Below, in pieces: positions 1 through 7,250 of a DNA stretch of 13,413 nt. The stretch is from Bradyrhizobium sp. Its GTDB lineage: Bacteria > Pseudomonadota > Alphaproteobacteria > Rhizobiales > Xanthobacteraceae. Both the position numbers and the translations under genes were made by a program. The stretch spans positions 1-13,413 of the forward strand of contig JAQGKC010000306.1 in the NCBI GenBank assembly GCA_028290305.1. The letters are read 5' to 3'. Under the pieces are notes generated by a model. It searched no databases. It saw nothing but the letters and a program-made list of their open reading frames with translations, and had not been told where the DNA came from. How positions within the stretch are numbered: the first letter of the stretch is position 1; each line of letters begins with the position of its first letter.

Positions 1-12
1 GTGAGGCAAAGC

Positions 13-894
13 ATGAAAATCGGTGTCTGCGGAACGGGGCGGATGGGATCATCGATCGCGCAGCGATTGATGGCGGTGGGATACGAGGTCGGCGTCTGGA
101 ACCGCGACATCGCCAAGACCAAACCTCTCACTGAAGCGGGCGCAAAGCCTTTCGTATCCCCTGCCGAGCTGGCCGAGGGCTGCGAGACCATCATCGTTAT
201 GCTGCTCAATGACGCCGCAAGCGATGCGGTTTACCGCGCACCCAACGGCATCTTGAAGAGGAAGCTCGATAACAAACTGGTGATCGATATGAGCACCGTT
301 CGACCGGACACGATGCAGGCGATCGGCGCGTCAGTGTTGCAGCAGGGCGCAACGTTCGTCGAGTGTCCGGTAAGTGGAAGCGTAGGTCCTGCCCGGGAAG
401 GCAAGCTGTTCGCGCTGGTCGGCGGCGAGCAAGCCGATGTCGCGCGCGCAAGGCCGGTCCTGGAACAACTCTGCCGCCGCATCGAACATGTCGGCGCGCT
501 CGGTTCGGGAGCGACCGTCAAGCTCGCGATCAATCTGCCGCTGTTGGTCTATTGGCAAGCGCTGGGCGAGGCGCTTACGATTTGCCAGCCGCTCGGTCTT
601 TCCGCCGATCGATTAATCGACATTCTGTCCGACACCGCAGGCACGCCGACAGCGATGAAGGGGCGCGGCGCGGTCATTGCCAAGGACTTGAACGGCGAGC
701 CACCCGGCGAGACCGCCTTCAGCCTCAGTGCCGCCAAGAAGGACCTCGCAACCGCGGTCCAGTTCGCGAAGTCCATTCAGGCCGAGCTTCCGGTCGCGGC
801 CAGCGCGTTGGCCTGCTTTGAGGAGGCGGAAGCTGCAGGACTTGGCGATTCCGACGCGACCGCGATATCCGCCCGCTGGCCGCAGCGGCCATAG
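13..894 (+). CDS. NAD(P)-dependent oxidoreductase, 3-hydroxyisobutyrate dehydrogenase family
   Basis: This 293-residue protein is a beta-hydroxyacid dehydrogenase that should oxidise a 3-hydroxy acid, or reduce the matching semialdehyde, in the cytoplasm. The Rossmann dinucleotide motif GTGRMG lies at the N-terminus, the substrate-binding stretch appears as ECPVSGSVGPAREGKL near residue 120, and the catalytic lysine sits in GSGATVKLAINL near residue 170. A conserved KKDL segment follows in the C-terminal helical domain. Length is typical of the family. I chose the ATG at 13 because GAGG lies a few bases upstream and the glycine-rich motif then starts at the usual distance; an in-frame GTG at position 1 is possible. 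The amidohydrolase follows after 55 bases on the same strand, so they are probably co-transcribed. Family members also act on tartronate semialdehyde, 2-(hydroxymethyl)glutarate and succinic semialdehyde, so the substrate is not settled. Confidence 0.9.
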   Translation: MKIGVCGTGRMGSSIAQRLMAVGYEVGVWNRDIAKTKPLTEAGAKPFVSPAELAEGCETIIVMLLNDAASDAVYRAPNGILKRKLDNKLVIDMSTVRPDTMQAIGASVLQQGATFVECPVSGSVGPAREGKLFALVGGEQADVARARPVLEQLCRRIEHVGALGSGATVKLAINLPLLVYWQALGEALTICQPLGLSADRLIDILSDTAGTPTAMKGRGAVIAKDLNGEPPGETAFSLSAAKKDLATAVQFAKSIQAELPVAASALACFEEAEAAGLGDSDATAISARWPQRP

Positions 895-949
895 GCTGGA
901 CCAAATCGAAATTCCAAAGTCTCTCCAATTCAACAACAGGTTCATCGTC

Positions 950-2023
950 ATGATTGATCGCAAAAATCGCTATGGTCGTACCGCAGCCCGTATCCACAAT
1001 GCAGACGGCCTCGCGCGACGCCCCTCCTCCCCGACGATCGATATTCACGCCCATATTGTGGTCCCCCAGGCGGCCGCCCTGGCCCAGCCTCATGTCGACG
1101 TCAGCCGCATCCCGCTCGCCTATTTTGCGGACGACCTCAGCAAGGAGATCAATGCGCAGCAGGAGAAAGACGTCCGCGACGTGATGACCTCGATCGATCG
1201 TCGTCTTGGCGATCTCGATCGGATGGGGATTGACATCCAGGTCGTCGCACCGGCGCCGGGCCAGTGTTATTATACGATCGACTCCAAGATCGCCGAATCC
1301 GCGCATCGCCTCGCCAATGATGGCGTCGCTGAATATTGCGCACGCAAGCCAGACCGCTTTGTCGGGCTTGGCGTCGTCACCCTACAGGAGCCTGGACTTG
1401 CCGTTCGCGAGCTTGACTACGTGATGGGCACGCTAAACCTGAGGGGTGTGGAGATCCTGACCAACGTCGATGGTCAGGAGCTCTCCGATGAGAAGTTCCG
1501 CCCGTTCTTTGCCAGGGCTGAAGAGCTCGGCGCCTTCATCATGATGCACCCGAACGGATTTACCCACGGGGAGCGCCTGACGCATTACTATTTCAATAAC
1601 GTACTGGGAAATCCGCTCGACACGACGGTAGCGCTTCACAATCTGATCTTCTCAGGGACGCTGGCGCGCTTTCCAGAACTGAAATTGATGGCAGTGCATG
1701 GCGGAGGCTACCTCCCGAGCTACTCCGGGCGGATCGATCACGCCTGGGGAGCGCGGCGAGATTCGCATGCCGACCTGCCTCTGCCGCCGACGACCTATCT
1801 TCGGCAGGTCTATCTCGACACGGTGGTCTTCAGCTATCACCAATTAGCCTACCTGATCGACGTGTTCGGCCCCGACCGTATCGTGATGGGTACCGATTAT
1901 CCCTTTGACATGGCCGAATATAATCCGATCGGTCATGTCGCCGGCATCGAAGGAATGGACGAGATCACGCTCGCTCAGATCGCCGGGGGCAATGCGGCGC
2001 GCGTGCTCGGCCTCGATCTATGA
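950..2023 (+). CDS. Amidohydrolase family protein, ACMSD-like metal-dependent decarboxylase/hydrolase
   Basis: This 357-residue TIM-barrel protein belongs to the amidohydrolase_2 family, whose members include 2-amino-3-carboxymuconate-semialdehyde decarboxylase, gamma-resorcylate decarboxylase and the oxalomesaconate hydratase LigJ. The metal-site residues are all visible: HxH in DIHAH (H33, H35), H200 in MMHPNG, H250 in AVHGGG and D316 in MGTDYPFD. This matches the one-zinc site of the decarboxylases. The stretch LDRMGIDIQVVAP near residue 90 is also typical. The frame stays open upstream to 728, but that part overlaps the preceding gene, so I take the ATG at 950; its ribosome-binding site is weak (ACAGG). 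It ends 12 bases from the stop of the convergent glutathione transferase gene. A decarboxylase or hydrolase acting on an unsaturated dicarboxylic acid is the best guess; the exact reaction cannot be read from sequence. Confidence 0.88.
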   Translation: MIDRKNRYGRTAARIHNADGLARRPSSPTIDIHAHIVVPQAAALAQPHVDVSRIPLAYFADDLSKEINAQQEKDVRDVMTSIDRRLGDLDRMGIDIQVVAPAPGQCYYTIDSKIAESAHRLANDGVAEYCARKPDRFVGLGVVTLQEPGLAVRELDYVMGTLNLRGVEILTNVDGQELSDEKFRPFFARAEELGAFIMMHPNGFTHGERLTHYYFNNVLGNPLDTTVALHNLIFSGTLARFPELKLMAVHGGGYLPSYSGRIDHAWGARRDSHADLPLPPTTYLRQVYLDTVVFSYHQLAYLIDVFGPDRIVMGTDYPFDMAEYNPIGHVAGIEGMDEITLAQIAGGNAARVLGLDL

Positions 2024-2035
2024 CGGCAGCCTTCT

Positions 2036-2695
2036 TCAGCGGGCCACGTTCGCGGTCTTGTACCCCGGCTGCTCAAAAGGATGGGACGTTGCGAAGGCCG
2101 GCAGCGCAAAGCAACGGTCGGCGAGCCTCGACACGGTCGGAAACGCATCCAACCGCAATTTGAGGAAGTGCGCGCCGACGACCTGGCCGGCGATGCAGAT
2201 ATCCGCAAGGCCGGGCTCGGCGCCCAACGCGAATGGAGCCGGTGCCCGCCGTTCGAGAAGCCGCTCATAGGTCGCAAGTCCCTCCGTCGTCCAATGCTTG
2301 CCCCAGTTCTCGATTGCGTGAGCGTCGGCGCCAAAGGTCTTGGCGAGATGATTGCGGATCCGCGGAGTCACCAGCGGATGCGCGTCCGCGACTGTCATCA
2401 GGGCGAGCGAGCGCGCATAGGCGCGCTCCTTCGGATCTTGAGGCATCAGTCTTGGCTCGGCCTTGATATCGTCGAGATATTCGATGATGGCAAGCGACTG
2501 GAATACGGAATGGCCATCGTGAATGAAGGTCGGCACTACCTGTTCAGCATTAACGGCCTGGTAGCTCGGCTCGAACTGTTCGCCCGAGAGGATATCGATC
2601 GGGATCTCTTCGAACGGCAGGCCCTTGAGCCTGAGCGCCACCCGCACGCGGAACGAGGCGATCGATCGCCAAAACCCGTAGATTTGAATACCCAT
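2036..2695 (-). CDS. Glutathione S-transferase, maleylacetoacetate isomerase (zeta) type
   Basis: The 219-residue protein has the two-domain glutathione transferase layout. In the N-terminal thioredoxin-like domain, the cis-proline is in VVPTF (residues 53-57) and the glutathione-contacting QS is in FQSLAIIEYLDD (66-67). The C-terminal helical domain ends in the SHPFEQPGY segment, which resembles the SHPxxQP ending of zeta-class enzymes. Maleylacetoacetate and maleylpyruvate isomerases of this class use glutathione to turn cis double bonds of ring-cleavage products into trans. The usual SSC catalytic motif is changed: after FWRS the protein reads I-A-S (residues 11-14 S-I-A-S), so substrate or chemistry may differ. 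AAAAGG lies 7 bases before the ATG. It is the last gene of the minus-strand cluster, 33 bases after the permease gene, which suggests it serves the same catabolic route. Confidence 0.85.
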   Translation of the reverse strand: MGIQIYGFWRSIASFRVRVALRLKGLPFEEIPIDILSGEQFEPSYQAVNAEQVVPTFIHDGHSVFQSLAIIEYLDDIKAEPRLMPQDPKERAYARSLALMTVADAHPLVTPRIRNHLAKTFGADAHAIENWGKHWTTEGLATYERLLERRAPAPFALGAEPGLADICIAGQVVGAHFLKLRLDAFPTVSRLADRCFALPAFATSHPFEQPGYKTANVAR

Positions 2696-2728
2696 CGCGA
2701 GACCTTTTCGGACCGGCGGACCTTCCGC

Positions 2729-3601
2729 CTATTCCGCTATATTGTGCTGCTGCCAACGCAAAAGATAGGCCTGCAATCGCCGGATCAAGACCGAGAGCAC
2801 CACGCCGACCAGCATCAGCACGACCACCGCGACCATCATCCCCGATGCTTCGCCGCGCGCCTCCGATTCGATGATCAGGCGTCCAATGCCGCGCTCCGCG
2901 CCGATGAATTCACCCACAATGACACCAATCAGTGCAAAGGAAATCGCAGGCGAAAGCGAGGCAAAGACCCACGCCATGGTCGAGGGGATCACGACCGTGC
3001 GAGTGATCTGCCATTCGCTTGCGCCAAGCAATCGCGCAACATTGATAAATCCTTCATCGATCGAGCGGGCACCCTCGAATGTGTTGAAGAACACCAGGAA
3101 GACGACGACGATCCAGGAAGTGACGACCTTCGACATATCACCGATGCCGAACGCGAGCACGATGATGGGCGCCAGCGCGATCCGCGGAATCGAATTCACG
3201 GCGGTAATGAAGGGTTGGAAGATCGCGCTGAGCCGGTCTGAGCGTCCCAGGATCAGCCCCGCCACGAAACCGCTGGCCACGCCGGTGACGAAGCCGAAGA
3301 AGGTATTTTTCAGCGTGACTGCAGTAGCCACCCAGAGATTGTTCTCATTGCGAGCAAGGCACTTTGTAAGCTCGCCGTTCAGCCAGCCGTTGAAGGTCCC
3401 CATCTTGGATTTGATGCAGCTCAAGATCAGAAAATTGTCGAAGATCTCCGACGGCTTCGAGACAAAATAGGGATCAAGGAGATCGGGCACCAGCCAAGGC
3501 GCTCTGGCGTGCAGATCGTACCCCCACTGCCAGATCGACAGCACGACGACGCAGATCGCAGCCTGCCAAGCCAGGGTGCTGGCGGTTCGGTACCTCTTCA
3601 T
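2729..3601 (-). CDS. ABC transporter permease, SsuC/TauC/NitT family
   Basis: A 290-residue integral membrane protein that forms the channel of an importer for a small organic anion. Hydrophobic segments lie near residues 12-27, 100-118, 140-176 and 208-235, with a last one near 254-274. The cytoplasmic coupling loop is recognisable as VARLLGASEWQITRTVVIP (about 188-206), the EAA-type motif that contacts the ATPase. The stretch between the first and second membrane segments (about residues 30-95) is longer than in ordinary SsuC proteins and carries two cysteines (C62 and C81). The start codon overlaps the ATPase stop by four bases (ATGA), so the two are translated together. The substrate is unknown; relatives move taurine, alkanesulfonates, nitrate or aromatic and dicarboxylic acids. 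Confidence 0.9.
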   Translation of the reverse strand: MKRYRTASTLAWQAAICVVVLSIWQWGYDLHARAPWLVPDLLDPYFVSKPSEIFDNFLILSCIKSKMGTFNGWLNGELTKCLARNENNLWVATAVTLKNTFFGFVTGVASGFVAGLILGRSDRLSAIFQPFITAVNSIPRIALAPIIVLAFGIGDMSKVVTSWIVVVFLVFFNTFEGARSIDEGFINVARLLGASEWQITRTVVIPSTMAWVFASLSPAISFALIGVIVGEFIGAERGIGRLIIESEARGEASGMMVAVVVLMLVGVVLSVLIRRLQAYLLRWQQHNIAE

Positions 3602-4431
3602 GCCCTGCGGCCTTTGACAAACTCTTCGCCAAGCGAGTGCCAGACATGCTGGAACAGTTCGGCGTAGCGCGGCGTCTCACGCACCTTCACCGCATCGCGC
3701 GGCCGGGCAAAGTCCACCTCGAACATATCCTTGATCCTGCCCGGCCGGGCGGAAAACAGGATGATACGGTCGGCCAACGTCAAGGCTTCGCCGAGGTCAT
3801 GGGTGACAAACAGGACCGTCTGCTGCTCGCGCTCCCAGATGCGCAGCAATACCTCGTGCATGTCGATCTTGGTGTGGGTGTCGAGTGCGCCGAACGGCTC
3901 GTCCATCAGGAGGATCTGAGGCTCGACCACCAGCGTTCTCATCAGTGCAGCGCGCTGCCTCATTCCACCGGACAAAGTCGACGGATACGCGTCCTCGAAG
4001 CCCCTTAGACCCGCCTGCGCGACACAGGCCGCGATCCGATTCTTGCGCTCTACATCCGGCATACCCGCCAATTGGAGCCCGTAACCGATATTGTCGGCGA
4101 CCGTGCGCCAAGGAAACAATGTGTCACGCTGGAAGACGTAACCGACGCCTGGGGTCGCTCTCCCGGCGATCACCTGCCTACCATCAATCAGGATTTGGCC
4201 CGCACTCGGCCGGATCAAGGTTGCAATCATGTTGAGCACGGTGCTCTTGCCCGACCCGGACGGCCCAAGCAACGCGACGAATTCGCCGCGCCGGACGCTG
4301 AAGGACACGTCACGCACCGCCTCGATCGTTGTCCCCGCGAGCTGAAACGATTTGCTCAATCCCCTGACGTCGATACGATCGACATCCGGTGATTGAGAGG
4401 GCAACGCCGCAGTCTTATCCTGCACGTTCAA
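3598..4431 (-). CDS. ABC transporter ATP-binding protein, SsuB/TauB/NrtD family
   Basis: The 277-residue ATPase powers the importer from the cytoplasmic face. All nucleotide-binding motifs are intact: Walker A GPSGSGKST (56-64), Q-loop glutamine in VFQRD (Q101), signature LSGGMRQR (153-160), Walker B ILLMDEP (173-179), D-loop GALD (181-184) and the H-loop histidine in VTHD (H211). The segment LFPWRTVADNI after the Q-loop is typical of the nitrate/sulfonate/taurine subfamily. Both ends are coupled: its ATG overlaps the stop of the substrate-binding protein gene and its stop overlaps the permease start, each by four bases. Nothing suggests loss of function. Confidence 0.95.
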   Translation of the reverse strand: MNVQDKTAALPSQSPDVDRIDVRGLSKSFQLAGTTIEAVRDVSFSVRRGEFVALLGPSGSGKSTVLNMIATLIRPSAGQILIDGRQVIAGRATPGVGYVFQRDTLFPWRTVADNIGYGLQLAGMPDVERKNRIAACVAQAGLRGFEDAYPSTLSGGMRQRAALMRTLVVEPQILLMDEPFGALDTHTKIDMHEVLLRIWEREQQTVLFVTHDLGEALTLADRIILFSARPGRIKDMFEVDFARPRDAVKVRETPRYAELFQHVWHSLGEEFVKGRRA

Positions 4432-5480
4432 CCCGGATATGCTTTTCGCGCCGTCTCGATAAAGGCAGGACTGACAACGTCGGAGATGGCAAGCGGTTTG
4501 ATGCCGGTCATCTCGCGGAACCAGACTTTCTCACCACGCGCAAAATCCGCAGCGTCAATGGTAGCTTCGTAGTCGGCGACTTTTTGTAGCGCAGTGATCT
4601 CCAAAATATTGGCGGCGCGCGAGGTACTGCCGACATACGGCTCGATCGTCTCATAGATTTGATCAGACGTATGCGCCTTGATCCATTGCGTCGCCCGCCA
4701 AAGCGCCGTGACGAAGGCCTGCATTTTTGGCGGATCCTTGTCGATCGTCGACTGCACGGTAAAATGCGCCGTCACCGGCACCTTGCCGCCGATATACTTG
4801 TTCCAGATCACTTCTTCCGTGCCGTCAAACAGCAACGCGCCCCAGCCCTGCGCCATCGATTCATTCAGCAAAGACAGCGAGCTCACCAGCACGTCGACCT
4901 GTTTGGACTTCAGCGAGCCCAGCATCGTGTCGACATTGCCGGTCCCGATCCAGGTGACCTTCTGATCAAGGCCCATCGTTTCCATGTAGTACGAAGCCCA
5001 GACATGGTTGGTGCCCCCCAGCGACGAGACCGAGATGATGGGCTTGCGGCCATCGGGCCGCTTCCATTCCGTCAGCGCTTCCAGCGTGTTGATGCCCTGG
5101 TCCTTGAGATCCTTGCGAATGATGAACATCACCGAGCTCGAGCGCGTATCGACTGGCATCAGCACGCGGCCGGCGCGACCATGATTGCTGAGCTGCATCG
5201 GATGGGTAATGTCGCCAATCCCGATATCGCCTTGGGATGAAGCGATGATCTCCCGTGTCTTTACGCCGCTGCCGCCCTGGATCAGTTTGCAGTCGAGACC
5301 GGCCTCTTTAAAAAAGCCGATCCGATCGGCCACGAACTGCGTCTGATAGACCGGCACCGCGACCGGATAGATCGCGCGGCCGGAGTTATCCCCAGCCCAC
5401 GCCTGACGTCCAGCCGCCGCCGCTACACCGCTGCCTGCAATGATCGTCAGCGCGAAACGCCTCGTGACACAGGCCATCAC
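4428..5480 (-). CDS. ABC transporter substrate-binding protein, NMT1/SsuA family
   Basis: A 350-residue periplasmic solute-binding protein that captures the ligand for the permease and ATPase downstream. It begins with a signal peptide: a short basic stretch with twin arginines (VTRRFAL), a hydrophobic core, and a likely cleavage after AWA near residue 29. The mature part carries features of the NMT1/THI5-like fold, including the early VADRIGFFKEAGLDCKLIQG segment and the GDIGIGD segment near residue 90. The GTG at 5480 has GAGGG seven bases upstream and overlaps the leuB stop by four bases; the ATG at 5477 is an alternative that overlaps it by one base. The RR pair does not fit the full Tat consensus, so Sec export is likelier. 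The ligand is unknown, and the placement directly behind a leuCDB set suggests a carboxylic acid. Confidence 0.88.
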   Translation of the reverse strand: MMACVTRRFALTIIAGSGVAAAAGRQAWAGDNSGRAIYPVAVPVYQTQFVADRIGFFKEAGLDCKLIQGGSGVKTREIIASSQGDIGIGDITHPMQLSNHGRAGRVLMPVDTRSSSVMFIIRKDLKDQGINTLEALTEWKRPDGRKPIISVSSLGGTNHVWASYYMETMGLDQKVTWIGTGNVDTMLGSLKSKQVDVLVSSLSLLNESMAQGWGALLFDGTEEVIWNKYIGGKVPVTAHFTVQSTIDKDPPKMQAFVTALWRATQWIKAHTSDQIYETIEPYVGSTSRAANILEITALQKVADYEATIDAADFARGEKVWFREMTGIKPLAISDVVSPAFIETARKAYPG

Positions 5481-6616
5481 GCGTGTTCCCTCGCCTTACC
5501 GGCGACTTTCTCGAGTGCGCTCAACACCGCATCGCCCATCTCCACCGTCGACAGTTGCTGGGCGCCGATTTCGGCGATATCCGCGGTCCTTGCGCCCGCT
5601 GCGAGCGCCGTAGCCACCGCCTTCTCGAGCAGATCGGCGTCTTCGGGCCGGTTCAGCGTCAGGCGCAGCATCATGGCTACGCTGAGAATGGAGCCGAGGG
5701 GATTGGCGATGCCTTTGCCCGCGATGTCGGGCGCGCTGCCGTGCACCGGCTCGTAAAGTGCCTTGCGCCGCCCGAAGCGATCGACTGGACCCAGCGACGC
5801 CGATGGCAGCATGCCGAGCGAGCCTGAGGCCATTGCCGCGCAGTCGGAAAGGATGTCGCCAAAGATGTTGCCGGTCACCATCACGTCGAACTGCCGCGGC
5901 TCTCGCACGATCTGCATGGCGGCGTTGTCGACATAGAGGTGGATGAGTTCGACATCGGAAAATTCCTCCTTGTGGAGCGAGATGACCTCCTCACGCCACA
6001 CCACGCTGGTTTCCAGCACGTTGGCCTTGTCGACGGAGCAGACCTTGCCTTTTCTGGTTCGTGCCAGCTCAAAGGCGGCCCGCGCCACCCGGCGGATTTG
6101 ATTGGTGGTGTATTGCTCGGTGTTGAAGCCGCGTCTCTGGCCGTCTGGCAGTGTTTCGATGCCGCGCGGCTCGCCAAAATAGATGCCGCTGGTGAGCTCT
6201 CGGATAATGACGAAGTCAACGCCCCTCAACACTTCCGCCTTGAGCGGCGCGGAGCCTGCGAGTGCCGGACTGGCAAAGATCGGTCTGAGGTTAGCGTAGA
6301 GATCGTATTTTCTGCGCAGCGACAGCAGGCTCCCAGCCTTGCGTGCCGCCGCCGGAACCTCTGTTGTCTCCGGACCGCCGGTTGCACCCCAAAAAATCGC
6401 GTCGGCCTCGTCCATCGCCTCGACCGTGTCCTCCGGTAGCACCCTGCCGGTCGCGAGATAAGGTATGAGGCCGTATTGCGCTTCGCGAAGCGTCATTGGG
6501 ACGCCGCGCTTGGCGGCAAACCAGTTGAGAATGCGATGCGACTGCGCGGTCACCTCCGGGCCGATGCCCTCGCCACCGACAACGGCGACCTTGACCATGT
6601 TGGACAGACTGTTCAT
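5477..6616 (-). CDS. leuB: 3-isopropylmalate dehydrogenase paralog (LeuB family)
   Basis: A 379-residue NAD-dependent oxidative decarboxylase that turns a 3-substituted malate into a 2-oxo acid. The active-site series is complete: R101 and R111 in LRRKYDLYANLRP, R139 and Y146 in RELTSGIYFG, K197 in DKANVLE, D230 in YVDNAAM, and D254/D258 in GNIFGDILSD. The NAD-binding EPVHGSAPDIAGKGIANP follows at 289-306. The residues that form the hydrophobic pocket for the isopropyl group in the Thermus enzyme (LL before LSLR, and V of KANV) are kept, which favours an alkylmalate over plain D-malate or tartrate. The ATG at 6616 overlaps the leuD stop by four bases; an internal ATG six codons on would give a more standard N-terminus. 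No leuA is nearby, so the physiological substrate may not be isopropylmalate. Confidence 0.85.
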   Translation of the reverse strand: MNSLSNMVKVAVVGGEGIGPEVTAQSHRILNWFAAKRGVPMTLREAQYGLIPYLATGRVLPEDTVEAMDEADAIFWGATGGPETTEVPAAARKAGSLLSLRRKYDLYANLRPIFASPALAGSAPLKAEVLRGVDFVIIRELTSGIYFGEPRGIETLPDGQRRGFNTEQYTTNQIRRVARAAFELARTRKGKVCSVDKANVLETSVVWREEVISLHKEEFSDVELIHLYVDNAAMQIVREPRQFDVMVTGNIFGDILSDCAAMASGSLGMLPSASLGPVDRFGRRKALYEPVHGSAPDIAGKGIANPLGSILSVAMMLRLTLNRPEDADLLEKAVATALAAGARTADIAEIGAQQLSTVEMGDAVLSALEKVAGKAREHA

Positions 6617-7248
6617 GCGGATTTCCTCGCAAAATGAATCCAGGGCCGTGCCAGCCGGTCGGCGGCCTGAAAGCTGCGGATTTCGTCGTCACGCTGTAAT
6701 GTCAGCGCCACTTCGTCGAGCCCCTGCAAAAGACCTTCGCGCCGGCGCGGATCGATCTCGAAGCTATGCCGCTGTCCGGATGGCAAGGTTATCGTCTGCG
6801 TTTCCAGATCGACACTGATCCGTCCTGCCCCCTGCGTCGCCTCGATCTCGGCGGCAAGTCCATCGACGATCTCCTTGTTGACGACAATTGGGAGAATCCC
6901 GTTCTGAAAACAGTTGGCGAAGAAGATATCGCCAAAACCCGAACCGATGACGGCGCGGATACCCATCTCCTGCAGCGACCAAACCGCTCCCTCGCGTGAG
7001 GAGCCGCAGCCGAAATTCGGACCGGTCACCAGGATTTCGGCCTGCCGGTACGGCTCGCGGTTCAGGATGAATCCCGGATTTTCCGATCCGTCGGGCAGAT
7101 AGCGCAGCGAGCCGAACGCCCATTTGCCAAGCGTACCGCGAATGTTGTTTCCAACCAGACGTTCGATGCGGATGATGACGTCGGTATCGATATTGCTCTG
7201 CATGATCGGCGCTGCGATCGCTGTGAGCTTGTGGAACGGTTTCGGCAT
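6613..7248 (-). CDS. leuD: 3-isopropylmalate dehydratase small subunit paralog (LeuD family)
   Basis: The 211-residue swivelling-domain subunit pairs with the LeuC homolog to make an aconitase-type hydro-lyase that moves a hydroxyl between adjacent carbons, or hydrates a cis-unsaturated diacid. The family landmark NFGCGSSRE is at residues 78-86, and the N-terminal SNIDTDVII matches the NVDTDAII of ordinary LeuD. Two changes stand out: the histidine that normally follows SSRE is glycine (SSREGAVW instead of SSREHAPW), and the proline in DTDxIIP is arginine. Length is slightly above the E. coli protein. The gene starts two bases after the leuC stop and its own stop overlaps leuB by four bases. 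The family also includes citraconate, maleate and dimethylmaleate hydratases, so function should not be assumed to be leucine synthesis. Confidence 0.87.
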   Translation of the reverse strand: MPKPFHKLTAIAAPIMQSNIDTDVIIRIERLVGNNIRGTLGKWAFGSLRYLPDGSENPGFILNREPYRQAEILVTGPNFGCGSSREGAVWSLQEMGIRAVIGSGFGDIFFANCFQNGILPIVVNKEIVDGLAAEIEATQGAGRISVDLETQTITLPSGQRHSFEIDPRRREGLLQGLDEVALTLQRDDEIRSFQAADRLARPWIHFARKSA

Positions 7249-7250
7249 GT

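Noticed and set aside
728..949. Upstream extension of the amidohydrolase frame
   Set aside because: It overlaps the oxidoreductase gene in another frame, is arginine- and serine-rich, and is not needed for the TIM-barrel fold.
2081..3241. Long plus-strand open frame of 386 codons opposite the glutathione transferase and permease genes
   Set aside because: It is rich in histidine, aspartate and arginine, has no recognisable domain, and lies fully antisense to two genes with clear family motifs. Typical artefact of GC-rich coding DNA.
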